Positions 8,099 to 16,257 of a stretch of 34,355 bases of DNA are shown here, piece after piece. Numbering within the stretch: the first letter of the stretch is position 1; every line of letters starts with the position of its first letter. Location of the stretch: contig JAQVDB010000021.1 in assembly GCA_028698525.1 (NCBI GenBank), forward strand, positions 1 through 34,355, read 5' to 3'. The DNA is from Clostridia bacterium (GTDB lineage: Bacteria; Bacillota; Clostridia; JAQVDB01). The notes beneath the pieces were generated by a model, which saw only the letters and a list, made by a program, of their open reading frames with translations, had not been told where the DNA came from and did not search any database. The position numbers and the translations under genes are program-made.

Positions 8099-8693
8099 AT
8101 ATGCTTATACCGTATTTTATAAGTTCTATCAACTGCTTTTTCTCTTTCTCTATCTTTATCTCATCATCTTGTGCTAAACTTCTCATGCTATATGCTATAA
8201 TCATATTAACAAATATATCGGCAGTAAATTCCTTGTCTATATCCTTTACCTTGTCTTCCTTCTGTCCCATGCGAAATATATCTATAATAATGCTTATCAA
8301 TTGCTTTCTATATTGGGAAATGATGGACGACAGTCGTTCCTTTGTTTCACTCTTTAAATAAATACCTTCATTCCTCAATCTCATGATATGAGCAATTTTC
8401 ATATTTTTATCTATCAACTTTGAATTAATATTTACAAAAGCATCTATCTTGCCTTCAAAATCTGATTTTATTCCTATTTCGCTTTCTATAAGATCAAAAC
8501 ATTTAGCAAAATTACATTTCACCACTTCTACAAAAAGTTCTTCTTTACTTTTAAAATATTCGTATATAGTGCCTTTTCCTACTTCAGCAGTCTCTGCTAT
8601 ATCGGATATACTTGCATTATAAAAGCCCTTTTTGCTGAAAGTTTTAGTTGCAGCATTTAATATGATTAATCTTTTACCTTTGTCTTTTGTCAC
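8097..8693 (-). CDS. TetR/AcrR-family regulator of RND pump module B
   Basis: 198 residues from a GTG at 8693; a TTG one codon earlier is also possible, and AGAGGGGG serves either. Helix-turn-helix: ASISDIAETAEVGKGTIYEYF followed by KSKEELFVEVV, a typical AcrR-like recognition helix. The rest is a helical effector domain. It is the last gene of the adaptor-pump-TetR operon, starting 14 nt after the pump stop, so it is made with the pump it probably represses through the dyads at 13194-13220. The drug or lipid sensed is unknown. Confidence 0.92.
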   Translation of the reverse strand: MTKDKGKRLIILNAATKTFSKKGFYNASISDIAETAEVGKGTIYEYFKSKEELFVEVVKCNFAKCFDLIESEIGIKSDFEGKIDAFVNINSKLIDKNMKIAHIMRLRNEGIYLKSETKERLSSIISQYRKQLISIIIDIFRMGQKEDKVKDIDKEFTADIFVNMIIAYSMRSLAQDDEIKIEKEKKQLIELIKYGISI

Positions 8694-8707
8694 CAAATTT
8701 TCCCCCT

Positions 8708-11700
8708 CTATTTACCTGTCTTAAACTTGATTGCTATATCATCAAATAAAGTATATATAACAGGAACTATTATAAGAGTCAATACTGTAGACAGTATGAG
8801 ACCTCCTATAATGCTGATGGCTAATGGTCTCTCCAGTTCAGCCCCTTCTCCTATCCCCAATGCAAGGGGAAGCAACCCCAGCACTGTGGTAAGGGTGGTC
8901 ATCAATATAGGTCTTAATCTGGCAGGCCCGGCTTCCAATATGGCAGCAGTTCTGTCATTTCCTGCTTCTCTCAGCTGGTTGATATAATCGACTAAAACTA
9001 TTCCGTTGTTCACCACTATCCCTGCCAAAACAATCATACCTAGCAAACCTGGTACACTCAACGCCTGACCTGTCAAAAAAAGCGCTAAAAAAGCACCGGT
9101 TAAAGCCAAAGGAACTGAGAACATTATTGTAAAAGGATAAACCAGGGATTCAAACTGGGAGGCCATTATCATATATACCAATATTATCCCCAACAAAAGT
9201 GCCTTGCTCAAATCTTCAAAGGCTTGCTGGAGCTGCTCACTCTCGCCCCCTACATATAAGCTGTACCCTTCAGGTAATCTATAACTTTCCAATTGTTCTT
9301 CAATATCTTTAACAACACTCCCTAAATCCCTCTGTTTGATAGAAACTGAAACCTTTACAACCCTAGTCTGACCCTCTCGTTGTATTTGAATAGGTCCTTT
9401 TTCGCCATATATATCTGCAATATTTTTTAGCGGTACAGTCATACCTAGGGGTGATTGTACAGGCAAATTTTCTATATCATTTAAATCGAGATGATCTTTG
9501 TTTTCAACCTGCACTCTCACATCCATTTCTCTGCCACCTGTTTTATATCTAGTTGCTACATTTCCCTGTAAAAATCCCTGAACAGTGGAAGATACCAACG
9601 CAACATTTATTCCGTATTGTGAGGCCCTTTCTCGGTCCAGCACTATTCTAAATTCTGGACTCCCCTCTTCAAAACCACTCTCTACTTCTGCTACTCCTTC
9701 AACCTTCCTTGCTATATCTGCCACATCAAATGATATGTCTCTCAAAATATCAAGATTGTCTCCTTCTATAGCTATCGAAATAGGTGCACCCGAAATCCCG
9801 CCGGTAGCATTGGCCATCATTGAACCACCTGCATCCACCTTTACCTCCGCCCCAGGGATTTGAGCAACTTTTCCCCTTATTTCTTGAGCAATATCCTGGG
9901 TACTTCGATTTCTATCTTTAATAGGCTTTAGATTTACAGTTATACTACCGTTATCTCCGGCTGAAGGCGTATAGCCTGCAAACATTTCATTTCCTCCTAC
10001 ACTGCTGGCTACAATATCTGCCTCAGGTATGGAATATACTACATCCTCTATCTCTTTCACGGTATTTACAGTCTCATCATATTTTGTTCCCTTGGGCATA
10101 TTGACAGTAATACTAATCTGCCCTTGATCTACAGTTGGAAAAAATTCCGACCCAATGAAAAATGCAGAGAGCAAAGATGCCACAAAAACTCCCATAGCTA
10201 TGAAAACTACGGCTGCCCTATGTTGTATAGACCAATTTAATAAGTTATGATATTTCTGGTTTATATATTCTAAAACCCTATTTTTCCTCTCCTGAGAATT
10301 TTTGTTGGTAAGAAGCTTTGAAGAAAGCATGGGAACAAGGGTTAAAGCTACAACTAAAGATGTAATCAAAGAAAAGGTCACAGTCAATGCCATCTGCTTG
10401 AATATCTCTGCCGTTATACCCTGAACAAAAACTATTGGTATAAAAACACTTATAGTTGTAAGGGTAGAAGCAGTAATAGCCATGGCCACTTGACTGCTTC
10501 CTTCTTTAGCAGCATCCATCATTCCAAATCCTTCCTGCCTCATCCTATATATGTTTTCCAAAACAACAATAGAATTATCTACCAACATGCCTACACCCAG
10601 AGCAAGTCCCCCAAGGGATATAATATTCAAAGTTGTTTCAGAATAATATAGCAAAATAAAAGTACCTATAACTGATATAGGTATAGACGTAGCGATGATC
10701 AATGTAGGTGCAATATCTTTCAAAAACACCAATAGAATCAGTATAGCAAACAGACCGCCTATCAATGCACTCTTTGCAACAGAAGAGATAGAAAGATTGA
10801 TAAACTCTGCTTGGTCCAGCACAGTTGTGATGTTAACGTTGCTATACTCTTGAATTATCTTTTCTATCTCCTGGTTAACCTTTTCAGATACTTTAACAGT
10901 ATTAGCATCGCTCTCCTTCTGTATAAAGACGCTTATGCTATCCTCTCCATCTATCTTTGAATAAGCAACCTTCTGTTTGTCTGCATACTTTACTTGACAT
11001 AAATCTTTGAGCAAAAACTTAGTGCCACTTTGCGTGACCACAGGCAAATTTTCTATATCTTCTAGGCTCTCAAACTCTCCAGTTGTCCTGACTAAAAGGT
11101 CATACTGCCCTTCGGTAATCATTCCTCCGGGAGCATTTATGTTTTCCATACGGATGGCATTTACAACCTGCTCAAGGGATATATTGTTAGCAGATAACCT
11201 ATCAGGATCTACAATAACTTTTACCTCTTTTTCTGTACCACCTGCTAAACTGATGGAAGCCACACCATCCAATCTTTCGATACGAGGTTTTAATACATCC
11301 TCTACCCAAAGCCTAGTAGTATTCATATCCTCTCCAGTCTTTGATACACCAAAAGATATAATTGGAAGCATATTTGGATCTAATTTTAAAACTATAGGTG
11401 AACTTATACCCTCGGGAAGCATCCCCTCTATTAAATCTAATTTTTCCCTCATCTCAAGGGTGGCGAAATCCATATCAGTTCCATTATTGAATTCAAGTAT
11501 TACTATAGAATTCCCTTCCGATGATATGGAATTGATTTTCTTTACATTGCTCACAGTGGCCATAGTATTTTCTATATTCTTGGTTACAATCTCTTCTACC
11601 TCTTTAGGCCCTGCACCGTTATAACCTGTAGATACTGCAGCAACAGGAATATTTATATTAGGAAGTAAATCAACATTTAATCTCGTAAGCGAAACAACAC

Positions 11701-11773
11701 CCAAAAGAATTATTATCAACATTATCATAGTGATAGTAACCGGGCGCTTTATACTGAATTCTGATAGCTTCAC
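8708..11773 (-). CDS. RND efflux pump permease, AcrB/SwrC (HAE1) type
   Basis: 1021 residues, the usual RND size. TM1 is at about 11-30, the first large porter loop at 31-335, a cluster of membrane segments at about 335-480, TM7 near 515-540, the second porter loop to about 850 and the last membrane cluster to 1010. The TM4 proton-relay motif reads GVGMLVDNSIVVLENI: D399 is kept while the second Asp of AcrB is Asn. TM10 has GIVVNNGIVLVDY, without the AcrB lysine. Both are common in Gram-positive RND pumps. The GTG start shares one base with the adaptor TAG stop, and GGGGTG lies 7 nt upstream within the adaptor gene. No outer-membrane channel gene is near, consistent with a monoderm SwrC-like exporter of drugs or lipopeptides. 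Confidence 0.95.
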   Translation of the reverse strand: MKLSEFSIKRPVTITMIMLIIILLGVVSLTRLNVDLLPNINIPVAAVSTGYNGAGPKEVEEIVTKNIENTMATVSNVKKINSISSEGNSIVILEFNNGTDMDFATLEMREKLDLIEGMLPEGISSPIVLKLDPNMLPIISFGVSKTGEDMNTTRLWVEDVLKPRIERLDGVASISLAGGTEKEVKVIVDPDRLSANNISLEQVVNAIRMENINAPGGMITEGQYDLLVRTTGEFESLEDIENLPVVTQSGTKFLLKDLCQVKYADKQKVAYSKIDGEDSISVFIQKESDANTVKVSEKVNQEIEKIIQEYSNVNITTVLDQAEFINLSISSVAKSALIGGLFAILILLVFLKDIAPTLIIATSIPISVIGTFILLYYSETTLNIISLGGLALGVGMLVDNSIVVLENIYRMRQEGFGMMDAAKEGSSQVAMAITASTLTTISVFIPIVFVQGITAEIFKQMALTVTFSLITSLVVALTLVPMLSSKLLTNKNSQERKNRVLEYINQKYHNLLNWSIQHRAAVVFIAMGVFVASLLSAFFIGSEFFPTVDQGQISITVNMPKGTKYDETVNTVKEIEDVVYSIPEADIVASSVGGNEMFAGYTPSAGDNGSITVNLKPIKDRNRSTQDIAQEIRGKVAQIPGAEVKVDAGGSMMANATGGISGAPISIAIEGDNLDILRDISFDVADIARKVEGVAEVESGFEEGSPEFRIVLDRERASQYGINVALVSSTVQGFLQGNVATRYKTGGREMDVRVQVENKDHLDLNDIENLPVQSPLGMTVPLKNIADIYGEKGPIQIQREGQTRVVKVSVSIKQRDLGSVVKDIEEQLESYRLPEGYSLYVGGESEQLQQAFEDLSKALLLGIILVYMIMASQFESLVYPFTIMFSVPLALTGAFLALFLTGQALSVPGLLGMIVLAGIVVNNGIVLVDYINQLREAGNDRTAAILEAGPARLRPILMTTLTTVLGLLPLALGIGEGAELERPLAISIIGGLILSTVLTLIIVPVIYTLFDDIAIKFKTGK

Positions 11774-13176
11774 TAGTCTTCACCCCGGACAATTTTAATT
11801 TTAGCACCGTCACTCAAAAAATCTTTACCCTTAGTAATAACTTTTTCTCCCCCATTTAAGCCTGATAAAATTTCTACATATTCTTGATCTTGTATTCCGA
11901 TTTCCACCTGCACCTTCTTGGCTCTATCACCATCTATAATAAATACAAATGAATTTCCTGCTTGATCTAATATACTCTTTTTAGGAACTGCTATACAATC
12001 CTTTTTCTCATCAACTTTGATACTGGTCTTTGCAAACATACCGGATTTAATAATTCCATCTGGATTGTCTATTTTTATACAGGCAGGATAAGACTGAGTC
12101 TTAATATCCAAAGTAGGACTTATATAATCTATCACACCTGATACACTTGAATCATCCAATGCCTCAATGACAACATCAACCTTTTGCCCCTCTTCTACCT
12201 TGTTTACCTCGAATTCAGTCAAGTTTACATCCAAAGTAACTTCACTGGCATCTACTACAGTTGCAGGAGGCATATTTTGAACTGCCATCTCCCCTTTTTC
12301 CACTGTCAGGCTGGCTACTATCCCATCTATCGGCGATTTAAGCTTTAAATTATCTCCTGCACTTTCGGCCATATCCACCCCTATCTTTGCCTGTTCCAAT
12401 TGGGCATCAAAGGCTTTCTGCTGTATAGGAGTCAGCTTCAGCTTTGATTCTAATTCTATCTTTGCTCCTTCAAGTTCTGCTTTTTTGCTCAATAACTGCT
12501 GTCTCCCATTAACCATTCCCGATAAATTAATAGCATTTCCTGCCGCCATTCCCCCAGATATATCCCCTAGATATTGCTTATACTCATCTGGTACGTTATT
12601 TTGTATGTATTTAGTCAACTCTTGCTGAAATTGCTGTTGGGTTATCTCGCCTTTCTGCAATTGTTGTGATAATTTAGATAGCTGGCTAGAAACCTTTTCG
12701 GTCACTTGATCCATCTTTTTTATCTGACTGTCTATTTCACCGATAGCTTTATCAAGGTTATTCTTTTGCGCTGCCAATTCATCCAATTGTTTTTTGGATA
12801 GCTGGATATTTGCACTAGCAGCGTCATAAGCAGCTTGGGCCTGTTTTATCTGCATATCTACGTCGCTGCCCTCCAACTCTATCAGCACCTCACCTTCTTT
12901 TACTGCCTGACCTACTTTTACATTGACCTTCTTTACCGGACCGGGAATCTTGGGCACAACCATTATCTCCTTACCGGCCTCCAACTTACCGGACAGCTCT
13001 TTGGCTACTTGTATATCTTTCAGCTGTACCTCTTCTATTTCAACAGAAACAGCATCTGTTCCGCCTTCTTCCTGCCCTTCATCACCCTGTTTTTTGATAC
13101 CGCATGATGTCAATACAAAAATCAGCATACAAAAAACAACAATGATGAGTATGCTATTTCTTATCCACCTTTTCAC
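11773..13176 (-). CDS. RND adaptor (membrane-fusion) lipoprotein
   Basis: 467 residues from a GTG at 13176 with AAAGGAGG 10 nt upstream. Residues 1-24 form a lipoprotein signal with lipobox LTSC, so the mature protein is anchored outside the membrane by C25. A biotinyl-lipoyl-like half motif (IMVVPKIPGPVKKVNVKVG) precedes a long alpha-helical hairpin (about residues 110-295, rich in Gln, Lys and Leu), then the second lipoyl half (LKSPIDGIVASLTVEKGE), beta-barrel and membrane-proximal domains (IAVPKKSIL, GGEKVITKG). The hairpin is longer than in AcrA. It is the first gene of the operon and overlaps the pump gene by one base. The adaptor is needed for energy-coupled export by RND pumps. Confidence 0.93.
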   Translation of the reverse strand: MKRWIRNSILIIVVFCMLIFVLTSCGIKKQGDEGQEEGGTDAVSVEIEEVQLKDIQVAKELSGKLEAGKEIMVVPKIPGPVKKVNVKVGQAVKEGEVLIELEGSDVDMQIKQAQAAYDAASANIQLSKKQLDELAAQKNNLDKAIGEIDSQIKKMDQVTEKVSSQLSKLSQQLQKGEITQQQFQQELTKYIQNNVPDEYKQYLGDISGGMAAGNAINLSGMVNGRQQLLSKKAELEGAKIELESKLKLTPIQQKAFDAQLEQAKIGVDMAESAGDNLKLKSPIDGIVASLTVEKGEMAVQNMPPATVVDASEVTLDVNLTEFEVNKVEEGQKVDVVIEALDDSSVSGVIDYISPTLDIKTQSYPACIKIDNPDGIIKSGMFAKTSIKVDEKKDCIAVPKKSILDQAGNSFVFIIDGDRAKKVQVEIGIQDQEYVEILSGLNGGEKVITKGKDFLSDGAKIKIVRGED

Positions 13177-13193
13177 TGATTATCATCCTCCTT

Positions 13194-13220
13194 TGACTGA
13201 ATGTTCGGTCACCAAACATT
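13194..13220 (-). promoter_or_regulatory. Overlapping dyad operators of module B
   Basis: Two interlocked dyads lie between the -10 and the Shine-Dalgarno site. The first (13194-13211) has arms TGAC-Y-GAA and TTC-R-GTCA. The second (13200-13220) has arms AATGTT-Y-GGT and ACC-R-AACATT around one central base. Both have only one or two mismatches between arms. This is a typical TetR-family target, and the operon's own TetR is the likely ligand. Confidence 0.65.
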
Positions 13221-13246
13221 TTATACTTGATTCCATACACTGTCAA
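13218..13246 (-). promoter_or_regulatory. Promoter of the module B operon
   Basis: Minus-strand perfect TTGACA (13241-13246), 17-nt spacer, TAAAAT (13218-13223). The operator dyads start within the -10, so a bound repressor would cover the transcription start. Confidence 0.75.
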
Positions 13247-13259
13247 TAAAAAAAATAGA

Positions 13260-13328
13260 GTGACAAGGGGACGTTTCGTTTGACACAGTTTTTCTAAAAC
13301 TGTGTCAAACGAAACGTCCCCTTGTCAC
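13260..13328. repeat. REP-like 33-bp hairpin element, copy 1
   Basis: A perfect inverted repeat: 33-bp arms (13260-13292 with 13296-13328) around a 3-nt loop. The outer stem is GTGACAAGGGGACG, then the core GTTTCGTTTGACACAGTTTT. The inner part of the arm recurs at 33485-33550. It has no U tract, so it is not a standard terminator. It lies between the nitroreductase stop and the module B promoter. Such GGGGACG...GACAC palindromes are often scattered in clostridial genomes and resemble REP elements spread by RAYT-type Y1 transposases; no such transposase is present in this window. Confidence 0.85.
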
Positions 13329-13351
13329 GATGCAGCAAACATAACAATATT

Positions 13352-13879
13352 CTATTCTTTATATACATCCCAGTATACCAATTCGTCCATATCTTTTCTC
13401 TTAGTTTGATGGCGGTTCACATCTACCTGGTCTGCAGGATAACCTAGGGGCAAAAGCACGATAGGTTCAAGATTGTCAGGTAATTCAAGCAATTGATGGC
13501 ATTTCTTTGCATCAAATGCACATATCCAACAGGTACCCAAACCTAATTCTGCAGCAGCTAGAGTCATATGATCCACTGCTATTGCAACATCCACATCACA
13601 GTGATCTTTGCCATCCCCCCTGTGCCAAGATTTATCATGATCACCACATGCTACTATAATAACAGGGGCCTGCAAAATCCAATCCCTCTTATATGTAACA
13701 GAAATCTTTTTCCTCATATCATCATCCTGTAAAACTACAAGCTTAACAGGTTGAAGGTTGGCAGCTGAAGGAGCAATTCTCGCCGCTTCCAACACCTGCT
13801 GCAATTTTTCCAGCTCTACAGGCTGATCCTTATATTTTCTAGTAGAATATCTTCTTTTAGCTAAATCAATAAAAAACAT
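13352..13879 (-). CDS. Nitroreductase-family FMN oxidoreductase
   Basis: 175 residues from the ATG at 13879, with GGGAGG 8 nt upstream; an upstream in-frame start at 13927 lacks a ribosome site. The N-terminus has RRYSTRKY, the FMN-phosphate arginines, followed by VLEAARIAPSAANLQPVKLVV, the classic nitroreductase signature. The centre has AVDHMTLAAAELGLGTCWICAF and the end has LLPLGYPAD. At about 175 residues it is a small subfamily member that should act as a homodimer using NAD(P)H. The physiological substrate is unknown. It is a single gene, divergent from the DUF3810 gene. Confidence 0.93.
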   Translation of the reverse strand: MFFIDLAKRRYSTRKYKDQPVELEKLQQVLEAARIAPSAANLQPVKLVVLQDDDMRKKISVTYKRDWILQAPVIIVACGDHDKSWHRGDGKDHCDVDVAIAVDHMTLAAAELGLGTCWICAFDAKKCHQLLELPDNLEPIVLLPLGYPADQVDVNRHQTKRKDMDELVYWDVYKE

Positions 13880-13916
13880 TATATATACCTCCCTATTTTT
13901 TATTATAGTCGATAGC

Positions 13917-13946
13917 TTACAAGACAAAACAGAATAATTTTATAAT
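13917..13946 (+). promoter_or_regulatory. Promoter for the DUF3810 gene
   Basis: TTACAA (13917-13922), 18-nt spacer, perfect TATAAT (13941-13946). The predicted start near 13953 coincides with the earliest possible GTG codon, which argues for the downstream ATG at 13989 as the true start. A TATAAT on the opposite strand (13902-13907) may serve the nitroreductase. Confidence 0.5.
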
Positions 13947-13988
13947 AAAAAGGTGAATACTAATAAAAGCAATAAAAGGATGGTGGAA

Positions 13989-15038
13989 ATGAGAAAATCC
14001 ACAAATTATGTCATACTACTTTTGCCCTTGAGTTTAGTAATATCATATTTAGCCACATATATACCCGAAAAAGTGGAAATTATATACTCGACTGTCATGT
14101 TCAGATTTTTCAGCCAAATCCTCAATTATTTCAACGCTTTTTTCTCTATTTCTCTAGCAGAATTATTCATCATTTTTTCTATTATCTATTTTTTAATACG
14201 CATTGTCGATATCATTAAACTGACCAAAAAATATGAGATATTGACTTTGGCAAGAAATGGGGCAATTATAGTAAGTATTCTATATTTTTTATTTATCATG
14301 CTATGGGGTTTAAACTATCACCGCCTTCCATTTTCCCAAATGGCCCAACTGAACACCAGCTCTCCTTCCATAGAAGAGCTGGAAGTTGTATGCCATAAAC
14401 TAGCTGATGATGCAAATAACCTAAATAAAACAATGGAGCCAAAGCAAAAATCCTATAATGTGTTTACACGGGCTCAAAAAGGGTATCAAATTATATCAAA
14501 AACTTATCCTGAATTAACAGGCAAATATACTAGAGCCAAGAAAGTGATATTATCTGATGTATTGTCCTATATGGGCATATCAGGATTTTACTTTCCCTTT
14601 ACAGGAGAAGCCAATATCAATACCAATATTCCCCCCTGTACCCTACCCTCCACCGTATGCCATGAAATGGCACATCAAAGAGGGATCGCACGGGAAGATG
14701 AAGCCAACTACATCTCATATTTGGTATGTACAAACCACCCTGACCCTGATTTTAAATATTCCGGTACCTTATTGGCTTTGATATACTGTTCTGCTGAATT
14801 ACGAAAACATTCCCTTGACAAATATTATGACCTGAATAAAAAATATAACTATAATCTAATGGAAGACCTCCGCTCGATAAATAAATTTTGGAGCAAATAT
14901 CAAGGACCTATAGAAAAAATATCCTCAAACATAAATGATGCATATCTTAAATCTAACATGCAAAATAAGGGAATAAAAAGCTACGGTGAGATGGTAGATC
15001 TTGTGATAGCAGAATATAGAAAAACCAAGTCACCATAA
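13989..15038 (+). CDS. DUF3810 membrane protein with a zinc-metalloprotease motif
   Basis: 349 residues from the ATG at 13989, with AAAGGA 8 nt upstream; a GTG at 13953 would add 12 residues but lies at the predicted transcription start. Three membrane segments occupy about residues 8-25, 55-75 and 90-108. The rest is an extracytoplasmic or soluble domain carrying TVCHEMAHQRGIAREDEANY: an HExxH zinc motif (about residues 225-229) followed by a glutamate-rich helix, as in gluzincin peptidases. The preceding segment, SGFYFPFTGEANINTNIPP, is also typical of DUF3810. The substrate is unknown; no peptidase activity is established by sequence alone. It ends 12 nt from the convergent DUF89 gene with no terminator between. 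Confidence 0.85.
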   Translation: MRKSTNYVILLLPLSLVISYLATYIPEKVEIIYSTVMFRFFSQILNYFNAFFSISLAELFIIFSIIYFLIRIVDIIKLTKKYEILTLARNGAIIVSILYFLFIMLWGLNYHRLPFSQMAQLNTSSPSIEELEVVCHKLADDANNLNKTMEPKQKSYNVFTRAQKGYQIISKTYPELTGKYTRAKKVILSDVLSYMGISGFYFPFTGEANINTNIPPCTLPSTVCHEMAHQRGIAREDEANYISYLVCTNHPDPDFKYSGTLLALIYCSAELRKHSLDKYYDLNKKYNYNLMEDLRSINKFWSKYQGPIEKISSNINDAYLKSNMQNKGIKSYGEMVDLVIAEYRKTKSP

Positions 15039-15050
15039 ATACCAGCTCCC

Positions 15051-15929
15051 TTATCCTTGTACGTGTTTAATCACATTTTGTACAAAAACATTGGTCCCTT
15101 GTTCCACGCCTAAATTATCGGCAACAGAACCACATTTTGCTTTCAATATGAAAAAGGTTTTGTCCCCTGCTCTACTTTCGCCTTCTAGCGATTCGTAATT
15201 TGCCTGACCTTTAGCTATTATGATATCCGCACTATCAAATGTATCGAGAAACTCATCTGAACATTTTTCAAATATAGTACCGCAAAACTCATTGCCATTC
15301 GTTATAACTTTAGCTATCTTATCCATACCCGACTGATATACATCCTCCATAGTAGCATCATTCAGTATAGGTTCTTCTTTTACAGCATAGATTGTCTCTT
15401 TCCCCAGCTTATTCAGCTCTTCAACCAATAGCTTATCAAAAACTATTTCGCCGCTATTATCGCCGATTATCAATATAGTATACCCATCTTTCAACATATC
15501 TTTAAACTTATCATAATCACAGATGCCAAAATCTATATTCAAGGCATCATGGATAGCTCCATGTATGTCATAATCCCTGATAATTCCCATATCGATTATA
15601 TTGCCGGCGACCGCCATCTGAAATGAAGTAAATAATGGGTCTTCAGATTTATCCACTGTATCTTTTAATTCATCGTATATGCTCAATGCCAGCTCATTGG
15701 ATTCCCTCTTGGCTTCTTTATAAGGATCACTATTGCCCATAAGCTCACATGCACGCTGCAATACCAGAGATGTATTCTCCCCCGGAGTTTTATCATAATT
15801 AAGCTTAGGCAACTCCTTTATTATCTCTGCCATAAATTCTTTCTGCTTTTGTTCATCTACCTTACCTACCAGAAAAGTAGAAATAGCCTGATTTAAATAA
15901 CAGGGTAAACACTCAACTCTTTGTCTCAT
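15051..15929 (-). CDS. DUF89/ARMT1-like metal-dependent phosphatase-family protein
   Basis: 292 residues from the ATG at 15929 (AAAGGA 9 nt upstream). ATGs 3 and 6 codons earlier and a non-ATG start at 15974 are also in frame but have poorer ribosome sites. The N-terminus has the paired cysteines ECLPCY. The core has ILIIGDNSGEIVFDKLLVEEL, with the Asp and Asn that bind metal in this family, followed by KEEPILNDAT and IIAKGQANYESL. DUF89 proteins are metal-dependent hydrolases proposed to remove phosphate from damaged or excess metabolites. The ARMT1-like prokaryotic branch has this length. Substrate unknown. It has a long AT-rich leader. Confidence 0.88.
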   Translation of the reverse strand: MRQRVECLPCYLNQAISTFLVGKVDEQKQKEFMAEIIKELPKLNYDKTPGENTSLVLQRACELMGNSDPYKEAKRESNELALSIYDELKDTVDKSEDPLFTSFQMAVAGNIIDMGIIRDYDIHGAIHDALNIDFGICDYDKFKDMLKDGYTILIIGDNSGEIVFDKLLVEELNKLGKETIYAVKEEPILNDATMEDVYQSGMDKIAKVITNGNEFCGTIFEKCSDEFLDTFDSADIIIAKGQANYESLEGESRAGDKTFFILKAKCGSVADNLGVEQGTNVFVQNVIKHVQG

Positions 15930-16118
15930 TTTTGTCATTCCTTTCATCTCTTCATATATATATGCATAAAGCACTGAATCTAAAATAACATCTAAATCTA
16001 TAACATTTATATCATATTAGTAAAACTTACATAGAAAATAAGTAGACTGCTTATAAATATTCGACTTAAATCTAAAAATTGTTTTTTATGTTATACATAT
16101 TTATCACTGCTATCAATG

Positions 16119-16147
16119 ATTATATTTGTTTTATAACACGTTTTCAA
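16119..16147 (-). promoter_or_regulatory. Promoter for the DUF89 gene
   Basis: Minus-strand TTGAAA (16142-16147), 17-nt spacer, perfect TATAAT (16119-16124). It is the best match in the region, but it lies about 190 nt from the start codon; nearer AT-rich alternatives exist. Confidence 0.5.
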
Positions 16148-16212
16148 GTATATGCAGTCAGCTTTCATCCCACAAACTTCCATTAATACTTCCATTTTAT
16201 ATTAATTGCTCT

Positions 16213-16218
16213 TATAAT
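16213..16218 (+). promoter_or_regulatory. -10 element for the TVP38 gene
   Basis: TATAAT 40 nt before the ATG at 16258. The -35 position reads TTCCAT, a weak match. Confidence 0.4.
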
Positions 16219-16257
16219 ATAAAGTATATAAAAAATACATAGGGAGAGATAGATAAA

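Larger units (their letters stand above)
15930..16257. other. Intergenic region between divergent DUF89 and TVP38 genes
   Basis: About 330 nt of very AT-rich DNA with no coding frame supported. It holds a minus-strand promoter (16119-16147), which gives the DUF89 gene a leader of roughly 180 nt, and a plus-strand -10 at 16213. I found no stable riboswitch-like fold; only a weak short hairpin near 16037-16053 is visible. Confidence 0.5.

Noticed and set aside
11007-11624. 205-codon plus-strand open frame
   Set aside because: It lies wholly antisense to the RND pump, has no ribosome site or recognisable domain, and its composition mirrors the pump codons.
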